Of a stretch of DNA of 64,000 nt, positions 30,668 to 40,100 are shown piece by piece; position 1 is the first letter of the stretch; the number at the start of each line of letters is the position of its first letter. A program made the position numbers and the translations under genes. This DNA is from CAVROP01 sp050008495 (GTDB taxonomy: Bacteria; Acidobacteriota; Terriglobia; UBA7540). Where the stretch lies: NCBI GenBank assembly GCA_050008495.1, contig JBEKMN010000015.1, forward strand, positions 1 to 64,000. The letters are read 5' to 3'. Below the pieces are notes generated by a model. It saw nothing but the letters and a program-made list of their open reading frames with translations. It was not told the DNA's origin and did no database searches.

Positions 30668-32940
30668 TCCGGGCGGCATTAGGCCGTGGGGGCGGCCCTG
30701 CCGCTCCGATTTGCGGAAAGGCCTGGCCTTTCCAGGCGGCGCAGCCGCTTTGGAGTGCGGCATTTTGGATGATGGCCGCGCTTGGTCTCAGTGTCGCGAA
30801 GGCCGCGACGCCCGACGAGTGCCGCGCGCTAACCAAGCACGGCCGTCGCGACGAAGCGCACGCGTGCTACCAATCGCTTGCGGCGCAGCGCGATCATTAC
30901 CTCCGCGCCGAAGGTTACTGGGGTCTTGGAATGTATCAGGAGGCGAACGACGAATTTCGCCAGGCGGTGGCCCAGGACGACCGCAATGCCGACTACCGCG
31001 TTCGCTGGGGCCGCCTGATGCATGAGCGCTTCAATAACGTGGAAGCGGAAAAGCTCTTTCAAGAAGCCTTGCAGCGCGACCCCAAGAACGCCCGGGCCTG
31101 TCTGGGCCTCGCACTTGTCAGTGCCGATGGGTACGACTCGAAGGCGGTGAAGTGGACCGCCCAAGCGCTCGCGTTGGACCCGCGTTTAGTGGAAGCCCAC
31201 GAGCTGATGGCCAATCTCGCGCTTGAAGATTCGAATCGGGCGGAGGCATTGAAGCAGGCTGACGCCGCCCTGCAAATATCCCCGGAAGCGCTCGACGCCA
31301 TGGCCGTTCATGCGGCCGTGGAGGTCCTTGAGGACCGCTCACCTGATCCCTGGCTGGCGAAGATTCGCCAAGTCAATCCAACCTACGGAGAAGGCTGCGC
31401 GATCATTGCCCACCACTTGCTGCTGAACTATCGTTTCGAGGATGCCGTCGCCTACTACCGAAAGGCGGTCGAATTTGATCCGAAGCTTTGGTCGGCGCGT
31501 TCTGCCCTGGGAGTCAACCTGATGCGCCTGGGAAATGAAAACGAAGCCCGCCGCCAACTCGAGCTCTGCTACGACAACGGCTTCCGGGACGCAGCAACCG
31601 TTAACACGCTTCGTTTGTTGGACAGCTACAAGAACTTTATTACCTTCAAGGATGGGGCCACGGTTCTGAGGCTGAACAAGAAGGAAGCCGAGCTGTTGCG
31701 CCCGTACTTCAATTCCCTGCTGCAGCGCGCCATGGCGACCTACGAGAAGAAATACAAAATGACGCTTCCGGGCCCCGTGCAAGTGGAAGCCTACCCCGAC
31801 CACGAGGACTTCGCGGTCAGGACCATGGGGATGCCGGGCCTGGGCGCCGAGGGAGTCACGTTTGGCGAGGTCGTCGCCATGGACAGCCCCTCCGCACGCA
31901 AGCCCGGTGATTTCCACTGGGGCGCCACGCTATGGCATGAGCTGAGCCACGTCTACATCCTTACCGCAACGCACAGCCGCGTGCCGCGCTGGTTCACTGA
32001 AGGTCTGGCCGTCCACGAAGAGGCGGACGTGTCTCCGGAATGGAGTAGCCGCGTCACGCCCGACATCCTGGTGGCCTTGCGAGATAAGAAATTGCTTCCG
32101 GTTGCGCAACTCGACCGCGGCTTCGTTCGACCGGAATATCCCGGCCAGGTCTTGGTCTCCTACTTCCAGGCAGGCCGCATCTGCGATTACATCCAGGGCC
32201 GCTGGGGCGACGGGAAGCTGCTCGAAATGGTGCAATCGTTCGCCAATCGAAAGACTACATCCGAGACAATCCAACTGGACCTCGGCACGTCGCCGCAGGA
32301 TTTCGACACGCAGTTTCAGGCGTGGCTCTACGCGGACCTCGGCAAGACCGCCGCAGGCTTTGACGCCTGGCGGGCGGGCCTGAAGGCCCTGGCGGCCTCC
32401 GCCAAGGCCGGCGATTACGACCAGGTGCTGAAGCAAGGCGAGGAAATCCGCCGCATGTACCCACAGTATGTTGAGGACGCGAATGCTTATGAGTTCCTTG
32501 CGGACGCGCACCTTGCCAAAGGCCAGAAACGGGCCGCCGTCGAAGCGCTGACGGAGTATGAAAAGGCCGGGGGCCTCAACCCGCAGACGCTTAAAGAGTT
32601 GGCCTCGCTGGAGGAGGACCTGGGCGAACCCAAGGACGCCGCTGCCGCGCTGGATCGGATTAACTATATTGACCCGATGGACGAGGACTTGCATCGCCGC
32701 CTCGGCAAGCTTTGGCTCACGCAGGAGAATTATCCCGGCGCGATTCGTGAATACGGCGCGGTTGTGGCCATGCACCCGCTGGACGCCTCGTCCGCGCAGT
32801 TCAATCTGGCCCAGGCCTATTTCGCCGCCGGCCAGCGCGATAAAGCCGAAGAACACGTCTTGGCCTCGCTGGAGGCGGCGCCGGGCTACCGCCCCGCGCA
32901 GAAACTACTCTTGCAACTTCAGGATTCTACGAAAAGGTGA
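30664..32940 (+). CDS. TPR protein with gluzincin (peptidase MA-like) domain
   Basis: A 758-residue exported protein. N-terminal hydrophobic segment ending MMAALGLSVAKA; TPR-like repeats about residues 55-330; a zinc-peptidase core with H425-E-L-S-H429 and the third ligand Glu446 in WFTEGLAVHEE; C-terminal TPRs (about 560-750). The active-site residues are intact, so it may be a real metallopeptidase. The first 40 residues (Gly/Ala/Pro-rich before the hydrophobic stretch) seem to derive from a repeat and the true signal peptide may start later. Overlaps the caspase-like gene upstream; MoxR follows after 3 bases. Confidence 0.78.
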   Translation: MIRAALGRGGGPAAPICGKAWPFQAAQPLWSAAFWMMAALGLSVAKAATPDECRALTKHGRRDEAHACYQSLAAQRDHYLRAEGYWGLGMYQEANDEFRQAVAQDDRNADYRVRWGRLMHERFNNVEAEKLFQEALQRDPKNARACLGLALVSADGYDSKAVKWTAQALALDPRLVEAHELMANLALEDSNRAEALKQADAALQISPEALDAMAVHAAVEVLEDRSPDPWLAKIRQVNPTYGEGCAIIAHHLLLNYRFEDAVAYYRKAVEFDPKLWSARSALGVNLMRLGNENEARRQLELCYDNGFRDAATVNTLRLLDSYKNFITFKDGATVLRLNKKEAELLRPYFNSLLQRAMATYEKKYKMTLPGPVQVEAYPDHEDFAVRTMGMPGLGAEGVTFGEVVAMDSPSARKPGDFHWGATLWHELSHVYILTATHSRVPRWFTEGLAVHEEADVSPEWSSRVTPDILVALRDKKLLPVAQLDRGFVRPEYPGQVLVSYFQAGRICDYIQGRWGDGKLLEMVQSFANRKTTSETIQLDLGTSPQDFDTQFQAWLYADLGKTAAGFDAWRAGLKALAASAKAGDYDQVLKQGEEIRRMYPQYVEDANAYEFLADAHLAKGQKRAAVEALTEYEKAGGLNPQTLKELASLEEDLGEPKDAAAALDRINYIDPMDEDLHRRLGKLWLTQENYPGAIREYGAVVAMHPLDASSAQFNLAQAYFAAGQRDKAEEHVLASLEAAPGYRPAQKLLLQLQDSTKR

Positions 32941-32943
32941 ATC

Positions 32944-33972
32944 ATGGGGACTATCACGGAAGTACAACCTGACTTAACTCAACTCAAGAGCCGGATTGAG
33001 CGCTTTCAATCAGTGCGGGACAGCATTCTCTCCCAAGTCCGGCAAGTGATCGTCGGGCAGGAAGAAGTCCTCGACCAGATTCTCATCAGCCTCTTCGTCG
33101 GGGGGCACTGCCTGATCACCGGACTGCCCGGCACGGCCAAGACACTCATGGTCCGCACTATCGCGCGGACGCTCGGCCTGGTTTTTACGCGCATCCAGTT
33201 TACGCCCGACCTGATGCCCTCGGATATTACCGGGACGGATATTATCGAAGAGGATCCGACCACCGGCCACCGGCGCTGGACGTTCGTCCAGGGCCCCATC
33301 TTCGGAAACATCGTTTTGGCGGATGAAATCAACCGCACGCCGCCCAAGACGCAGGCCGCACTGCTGGAAGCGATGCAGGAACTCTCCTGCACGGTGCGCG
33401 GCAACCACTATCCGTTACCGCTGCCCTTCTTCGTTCTGGCCACTCAAAACCCCATCGAACTGGAAGGGACATACCCGCTTCCCGAAGCGCAGCTTGACCG
33501 TTTTTTATTCAATACCCTGCTCGGTTATCTGAGCGCCGAGGACGAGGCCAAAGTCATTGACCTGACCACGACCACACGCGTCGCGAAAGTGGAGGCGGTG
33601 ACCAACGCGGAGGAAATTCTGGAGTTTCAGGGCTTGGTGCGCATGGTGCCCATCGCGGACTCACTGGCGCGCTATGTGGTCAGCCTGGTGCGCGCCACGC
33701 GTCCCAAGAGCGGCACGGCGCCGGACTTCGTTAAGAAATACGTCAACTACGGGGCCAGCGTCCGCGCCGCGCAGTTTATCGTGCTGGCGGCCAAAGCTCG
33801 CGCCCTTGCGCACCGTCGCTACCACGTGACCTACGAAGACGTGCGGGCGCTGGCCACGCCGGTTCTCCGGCACCGGATCCTTCTGAATTTCCATGCCGAG
33901 TCGGACCGCATTGATTCGGACGAGATTCTTCACCGCTTGCTCGAGCAGATGCCGCCTCCGGCGGGAGGATGA
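32944..33972 (+). CDS. MoxR-family AAA ATPase
   Basis: A 342-residue AAA+ ATPase, first gene of the classical MoxR-DUF58-VWA set. Walker A GLPGTAKT, Walker B VLADEINRTPPKTQAALLEA, sensor 1 LATQNPIELEGTYPLPEAQL and an Arg-finger helix DRFLF. The family acts as a chaperone that helps insert cofactors or assemble complexes together with VWA partners. Begins 3 bases after the gluzincin stop and overlaps DUF58 by 4 bases (ATGA). Assignment certain; client unknown. Confidence 0.93.
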   Translation: MGTITEVQPDLTQLKSRIERFQSVRDSILSQVRQVIVGQEEVLDQILISLFVGGHCLITGLPGTAKTLMVRTIARTLGLVFTRIQFTPDLMPSDITGTDIIEEDPTTGHRRWTFVQGPIFGNIVLADEINRTPPKTQAALLEAMQELSCTVRGNHYPLPLPFFVLATQNPIELEGTYPLPEAQLDRFLFNTLLGYLSAEDEAKVIDLTTTTRVAKVEAVTNAEEILEFQGLVRMVPIADSLARYVVSLVRATRPKSGTAPDFVKKYVNYGASVRAAQFIVLAAKARALAHRRYHVTYEDVRALATPVLRHRILLNFHAESDRIDSDEILHRLLEQMPPPAGG

Positions 33973-34862
33973 GCGTGCAACGATTCATCGATCCGGCGGT
34001 GCTGTCGGGCATCTCCGGATTAGACCTGATCGCCAAGACCGTGGTGGACGGCTTCATCGCCGGACTCCATCGCTCGCCGAACTTTGGCTTCAGCCAGGAG
34101 TTTGCCGAGTACCGCGCCTACACGGCCGGAGACGACTTGCGCCACATCGACTGGAACGTTTACGCCCGCACCGAGCGCGCCTACTTAAAGCGGTATCGAG
34201 GGGAAACCAACACCTTGCTGACGGTCCTCCTCGACTCGAGCAACTCCATGAAGTACTCCTCGCACGGGGTGAGCAAGTCCGAGTACGCGCGCTTCGCGGC
34301 AGCGGCGCTGTTTTATCTCACCACCCAGATCCAGCGCGACGCCGCGGGGTTAATCGTTTTCGACGACGAGGTCCGCAACTACATCCGGCCCTCCAATCGC
34401 CAGGGGCAATTCCACCGGCTCTTGAGCGGCCTCGAGCAGGCCGAACCCGGCGCGAAAACCGACTTCGGCAAGGCCCTCGAGCGCTTTCTCGAAGTCTTCC
34501 GCAAGCGTGGCGTGGTCATCGTTATTTCGGACTTTTATGAGGCTTCGGAGCGGATTATCAGGGCGCTCGAGCCGTTGCGGTTCCGTGGCAATGAAGTGCT
34601 CCTGTTTCATGTCCTCGATCCCGCGGAAGTTCGCCCTCATTTTCGCGGACCCATCACCTTAATTGAAATGGAGACGCAGGAGTCGCTCGAGGTGAGCCCC
34701 GAATACGCCCGGCTCGAATACACGAAGAAGATCGATGCGCACATCGAGTCGCTGCGCGATGGCGCCCGCGGTTCCGGGATGGACTACTTCCTTTTGGTAA
34801 CAGACCGGCCGCTGGACGGCGCATTGCGAGAATACCTGGCGATCAGGCAAGGAAAGTGGTGA
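33969..34862 (+). CDS. DUF58 domain protein
   Basis: A 297-residue protein. The DUF58 signature YTAGDDLRHIDWNVYARTER lies near residues 52-71, then a VWA-like fold with an intact MIDAS motif DSSNS (LLDSSNSMKYS). No membrane segment. DUF58 proteins pair with MoxR ATPases; here the genes overlap by 4 bases. Probable cytosolic adapter between MoxR and the membrane VWA protein downstream. Confidence 0.9.
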   Translation: MSVQRFIDPAVLSGISGLDLIAKTVVDGFIAGLHRSPNFGFSQEFAEYRAYTAGDDLRHIDWNVYARTERAYLKRYRGETNTLLTVLLDSSNSMKYSSHGVSKSEYARFAAAALFYLTTQIQRDAAGLIVFDDEVRNYIRPSNRQGQFHRLLSGLEQAEPGAKTDFGKALERFLEVFRKRGVVIVISDFYEASERIIRALEPLRFRGNEVLLFHVLDPAEVRPHFRGPITLIEMETQESLEVSPEYARLEYTKKIDAHIESLRDGARGSGMDYFLLVTDRPLDGALREYLAIRQGKW

Positions 34863-34881
34863 ATGAAGCTGCTGCGTGGCC

Positions 34882-34986
34882 GTGGTGCGGGCGTCCCGCC
34901 CGCTGTCGCGAGAGCGTCCCGCTCGCGCCACGGTGGGATGCACGGGCAGGATTCCCGTGCCACTGCGGGCGGGACGCCCGCACCAC
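34882..34986. repeat. Palindromic GTGGTGCGGGCG...CGCCCGCACCAC element
   Basis: Third copy: GTGGTGCGGGCGTCCCGCCC at the left and GGGCGGGACGCCCGCACCAC at the right, with an inner CGGGCAGGATTCCCGTGCC hairpin. Sits in the 152-base gap between the DUF58 and BatA-like genes, otherwise a tight operon. Confidence 0.9.
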
Positions 34987-35014
34987 GACAGATATCCGGA
35001 CGAGGAGACCGTGA

Positions 35015-37027
35015 ATGGGTTTTCTTTCCCCATGGTTTTTGGCGGCTGCGGCTCTGGTGGGCCTCCCACTGTATCTCCATCTGCTTCGCCGGCACCAGTC
35101 GGAAGCGCTGCCGTTCAGTTCGCTGATGTTTTTCGAACGACGCACGCAGAGTTCCATCAAGCATCGCCGTCTGCGCCATCTGCTGTTGCTGTCGCTGCGC
35201 ATAGCCGTGCTGCTCTTGCTCGCCCTGGTCTTCGCAAACCCCTTTCTTAACCGGCCGGTGGCGGGCATGATGGGTAACAAGCTGCTCGTGCTGGTCATCG
35301 ACAATTCGTTCAGCATGCGGGCCGGCTCACGTCTGGCGGACGCTAAGCGCGCCGCGCTCGGCGTGCTCGATGCAAGGAATCCGGGGACGCGCGCGCAAGT
35401 CATGACGCTCGGATCACAGCTTCATGCACTGACGGCCCAGACCCAGGATTCGGGTGAACTTCGCCAAGCAGTCAACAGCGTAGCGCCCAGCGACTCGCGC
35501 GCCAGCGTCGCTGAAGTCGCGCGCGGGGTGCGCTCCCTTGCGGAAGCAGTCTCCATCCCCATCGAGGTCCACCTCTTCAGCGATTTACAGAAATCCGGGA
35601 TGCCGGCGAGCTTTCAGGAAATGGTCCTGCCGCCGAATGCCACGCTGGTGTTGCACCCTGTGGTCAAGGACGCGGCGCCCAACTGGACAGTGGAAAGCGT
35701 GAGCGCGCCGGCCCAGGTGTGGGATCCGAAGAAGGCGCGGGTGCAAGCCGTGGTGGCGGGTTTCCACACGCCCGCGGCAACCCGCACGGTTTCCCTGGTT
35801 GTTAACGGCAAGAGCCTCGCGACGCGCAGCGCCAGCGTGCCCGCCAACGGCCGTGCCACCGTCGAGTTTGACTCCCTGGATGCCCCTTACGGCTTCAGCC
35901 GCTGCGAGGTGAGCATCGATTCCGCTGACGCTCTTCCTGCCGACGACCGGTTTATGTTTTCGGTTGAGCGTTCTGACCCGCGTCGTGTTCTGTTCATTCA
36001 CGAGGGCAGCGACACCCGTTCTCCGCTCTACTTTGGCTCGGCCTTGGCCTCGGCGGCGGGGGGAGTGTTCGCGCTCGAAAGCCGTAGCGTGGAACAGGCA
36101 TCGAATGCGCAACCTTCCCAATACGCTTTCGTCGTTTTGTCTGACGTGCTGTCGCTCCCGCCAGCCTTGGAACAGAGCCTTGTCGACTACGTACGCGGCG
36201 GGGGAAGCGTCCTCATTGCCCTCGGTACGTCGGCGGCACGGCGGCCACGCATTCCCGTTCTTGCCGAGAGCATCCAGGCCGTCCACAATTACACCGGCTC
36301 TTCCCAGCGCTTCCTGACGGTCGGCGATGCCGACCCCACCTATCCCTCGCTCGCCAAGTCCGAGCGCTGGGCCAATGTGGAATTCTATTTTGCCGTGGCT
36401 GCCGACACCACCGGCGCGCGGGTCGCGGCGAGGCTTACCGACGGGACGCCCTTGCTGGTGGAGAAGAAGCTCAACGAAGGACGTGTTTTGCTGTTTACCT
36501 CGGGCCTGGACAATTTCACGAACGACTTTCCATTGCACCCGATCTTCGTCCCCTTTGTCGAGCAAACGGCCCGGTATCTTTCCGGCATGCGGCAGAGGAT
36601 TGGGTCAAGCGTCGTCGATTCCTTCTTCGAGTTGCGCTCCGACAAGGACCGGGCGGCAGGTGTGGAGGTGGTGGACCCCGAGGGACGCCGGCCCCTTTCT
36701 CTGAATGGGGCCGCCACTTCTTCATCATTCCAATTGAGCATGGCAGGGTTTTACGAAATGCGCCTCGCCAACGGCCGCCATGAGGTCGTCGGTGTGAATG
36801 CGGACCGCCGCGAGTCGGACCTCGATGTCATCAGCGAGGATGTCTTGGCGCTTTGGAGCGGCAAACAAGGCCCGGTTTCTCAACCGGCCGCAGCAGCGAA
36901 CGTGACGCAGGCGCAGGCGACGCCGTTCAGCCTTTGGTGGTATTTCATGTTGCTGCTTCTGGCCGGGGCAGTAGTGGAGTCATTGGTAAGCGATCGCTAC
37001 TTGGGCAAGCTGCGGGAAGAATCTTAG
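35015..37027 (+). CDS. BatA-like membrane VWA protein
   Basis: A 670-residue inner-membrane protein. N-terminal BatA domain (MGFLSPWFLAAAALVGLPLY, SSLMFFERRTQSS, LRHLLLLSLRIAVLLLLALV), a VWA domain with MIDAS D96-NSFS-100, a long Ig/GATase-like middle (FVVLSDVLSLPPALEQSLVD, RGGGSVLIALG), and a C-terminal membrane helix (FSLWWYFMLLLLAGAVVESL). GAGGAG precedes the ATG. It forms the membrane partner of MoxR/DUF58 in this cluster and is paralogous in layout to the protein at 27264. Confidence 0.88.
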   Translation: MGFLSPWFLAAAALVGLPLYLHLLRRHQSEALPFSSLMFFERRTQSSIKHRRLRHLLLLSLRIAVLLLLALVFANPFLNRPVAGMMGNKLLVLVIDNSFSMRAGSRLADAKRAALGVLDARNPGTRAQVMTLGSQLHALTAQTQDSGELRQAVNSVAPSDSRASVAEVARGVRSLAEAVSIPIEVHLFSDLQKSGMPASFQEMVLPPNATLVLHPVVKDAAPNWTVESVSAPAQVWDPKKARVQAVVAGFHTPAATRTVSLVVNGKSLATRSASVPANGRATVEFDSLDAPYGFSRCEVSIDSADALPADDRFMFSVERSDPRRVLFIHEGSDTRSPLYFGSALASAAGGVFALESRSVEQASNAQPSQYAFVVLSDVLSLPPALEQSLVDYVRGGGSVLIALGTSAARRPRIPVLAESIQAVHNYTGSSQRFLTVGDADPTYPSLAKSERWANVEFYFAVAADTTGARVAARLTDGTPLLVEKKLNEGRVLLFTSGLDNFTNDFPLHPIFVPFVEQTARYLSGMRQRIGSSVVDSFFELRSDKDRAAGVEVVDPEGRRPLSLNGAATSSSFQLSMAGFYEMRLANGRHEVVGVNADRRESDLDVISEDVLALWSGKQGPVSQPAAAANVTQAQATPFSLWWYFMLLLLAGAVVESLVSDRYLGKLREES

Positions 37028-37033
37028 TTTACT

Positions 37034-37112
37034 CAGCCGCCCTCTCCCTTGGGGAGAGGGCGTCGCGCTCCGGCGTTTTCATCAGCCGGAGCGTGACAGG
37101 TGAGGGGTCAGT
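37034..37112. repeat. CCCTCTCCC...GGTGAGGGG element
   Basis: CCCTCTCCCTTGGGGAGAGG, then CGCTCCGGC...GCCGGAGCG palindrome, then GGTGAGGGGTC. Same family as 21836-21899. Between the BatA-like and DUF4175 genes. Confidence 0.75.
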
Positions 37113-37132
37113 TACTCAGCGCAGGAGGAACC

Positions 37133-40100
37133 ATGAACGCACGAGATCAGCTCGCGTCCTACCTGAAGATGCTGCAAAGACGTCTGCGCCTCGGCGCGTT
37201 ATTGCGAGGCGCGGCGGCGCTGGTAGCGGTTGCCTTGACGGCCACCCTCGTCCTGGTGCTGATTACGAATGCATTCGGCTTCTCCGATTCGAGCCTTCTT
37301 GCCGCTCGCCTTGCGCTCATCATCGCACTCGTAACCGTGGTCGGCTACGGCCTGGCGTTGCCTTGGCGCAGGCTCAACGACCGGCGGGCAGCCCGCAAAG
37401 CAGAAGCTGTCTTCCCGCAGTTCGATCAGCGCCTGGTAACCTTCGCCGAGCGCGACCGGGGCGGGCGCGATCCCTTCCTCGAACTGCTGGCCGCGGACAC
37501 GCTTCAGGTGGCGAAATCTGCCCAACCGGCACACTTAATTCCAAATCACAAGCTTCTGGCCTGGATTGCGAGCGGGGGAGCATCCCTCGGCATACTAGTG
37601 TGGCTGATCGCTGCGGGGCCCGGTTTCCTTGGCTATGGTGCGGCGCGGCTGTGGGCCGGCTCGCTGCAACACACCGCTCCCTATTATGACATTCAAGTGA
37701 GCCCCGGCAACGCGGTCGTGCGCCGCAGCGCCAACCAGTTGGTGACCGCGCAGGTGATCGGACGCCAGGTGGAGAGCGCCCGCCTTTACGCCCGCTACCA
37801 GAGCGCCTCGAAGTGGGAAGAGGTCACGATGCAGCGGCAACCCGCTGGGAACGGCTTTCAATTCCTTTTCGCGGGGCTTCCTGAGAGTGTCGATTACTAC
37901 ATTGAAGCCGGACCGCTGCGCTCGCGGAATTTCAAACTCCGGACTGTCGACCTGCCCGCCGTAAAACAGATCCGCGTGACCTACCATTTTCCTGCCTGGA
38001 CAGGAATGAAAGATGCCGTGGAAGAGCATGGCGGCGACCTTCGAGCCCTCGAGGGCACCGAGGCGCGGCTCAACATCCTCCTCAGCCAACCGGCGGCGCA
38101 TAGTTTTCTCGCGCTCGACGGCGGAAAGCAGATTGACCTCGCCGACGCCGGCCACAATTCGTATGACGGCGCAGTCGCGATCGAAAAGGATGGAATGTAT
38201 CATGTCGCCGTGCTTGACCAAGGTCAGCCGGTGCGGCTGTCGGAGGACTTCTTCATCGAAGCGCGTAAGGTGAATCCCCCGATGGTGCGCATCACCCGGC
38301 CGGCCGGCGAATACCACGCCAGCCCGATCGAAGAGGTCACTGTCTCGGTTCAAGCCGAGGACGAGTTTGGCCTCAACGCTTTGGCCCTTCACTATTCGGT
38401 AAACGGAGGGCCTGAGCAGACAAGCAGTTTGTTGAAGCAGAAGGGCGCCAAACAGACGGAGGGGGCCACCACGCTCTCTCTGGAGGACTTCAAACTTGTT
38501 CCAGGCGACTTGGTGAGTTTGTACGCGAGTGCCAGGGACGCGCGTGCGGAATCCCGCACCGACATGATGTTTATCCAGGCTGAGCCGTTCTCCCGCGATT
38601 ACTCGCAATCTCAAGTCATGGGTGGCGGGGGTGGTGGGATGGGCAACTTCCAGGAGCAGATTTCCCAGCGCGAGAAGGAAATCATCGCGGAGACCTGGAA
38701 GCATGAGCTCGATAAAGGCGCCTCACCGCAGGGCCTCGCCGAAGCGGCCAAATTCCTCTCCGGCGTGCAGGCCAAGCTCCGTGACCAAGCGCTCTCGCTC
38801 GCGGGGCGTCTCGAGCGCCGCGAACTGACGGAAGAAAATGCGGAGTTCAGCAGTTTCCAAAAAGACATGGGCGACGCCGCCCAGGCGATGGACCCCGCAG
38901 CCAAGGCTCTGCAACAACAAAAGTGGCGGGACGCCATGCCCCAGGAGCAGAAGGCCCTGCAATCCCTCCTGCGGGCGGAAGCGACCTTCCGCCAAATCGA
39001 AGTGGCCTTTGGCAGCGCCGGGGCAGGTGGCGGCGGGGGAGGCTCGGGGCGCGACCTCCAGAGCCTGTTCGATCTCGAACTGGATACTGAGAAGAACCAG
39101 TACGAGACGGAACAAACGGCCAACTCCGCCGATCAGCGCGGCGATCAGATTGACAAGGCTCTCGAGAAGCTGGATGAACTGGCGCGGCGCCAGCAGGAGT
39201 TAGCCCAGCAGCCGCACAATTCGCAGGATTTCCAGTCACGGTGGCAGCAGGAAATGCTGCGCCGCGAAGCGGAAAAGCTGCAGGAGCAGATGGCGCAGAT
39301 GGCGCGCAACGGCTCGCAACAGGGCACATCAGGTTCGCAGCAGAGCGCTTCGGGCCCCCAGCAGGGCAACTCAGGGTCCCAGCAGACCGGTTCAGGATCA
39401 TCCAGCCGATCATCTTCGAGGGGCGGGCAGAGCGGATCGGACACGAGCATGCAGCAAGCTCTTGAACGCCTTCAACAGGCCAACGACGATATGCGCCGGG
39501 CTGCCTCACCCGGTCAAAACGGGGCCGACGCACGCCGCGCTGCCGACCGCCTCCGTGAAGCATCCGACCTGCTCAACAGCTTGAGGGGGCAGGACGCTTC
39601 CCAACAGCTCGATTCGCTGGCTCACGAGAGCGAGCGATTGAGCGGCGAGCAGCGCGACCAGGTGGAGCGTATGCGGCGCGCGTTCGATTCAGCCGAAGCA
39701 GCCCGGCGCTCGGCACAGGGCCCGTCCGAAGCCTCGCTGGGGGAATTGGCGAAGCTAGCCGGCGATCGCCAGCGCCTCGCCGATGACCTCGCGGACCTGC
39801 AACGGCGGATGCAGGACGCCACACGCAGCCTCGCTTCCGCAGATCGCGCCGCGGCCTCGAAGCTGCGCGACGCTTTGGCCGGCATGGATGAATCCAACCT
39901 CCAGGCCAAACTCCAGCGCAGCGCGGAGATGATCCGCCGCGGTATGGATCCTAACGGCAATCCCAGCGAGGGTACAATCAACTCCGGGATCGAACGCTTG
40001 AACGAACAACTGCGCCAAGCCCAGCAGTCGCTCGGGAATGGTCAGCAGAATCCGGAAGAGGCGCTGGAACGCATGGCGCGCCTGCGGAGCCAGATCGATA

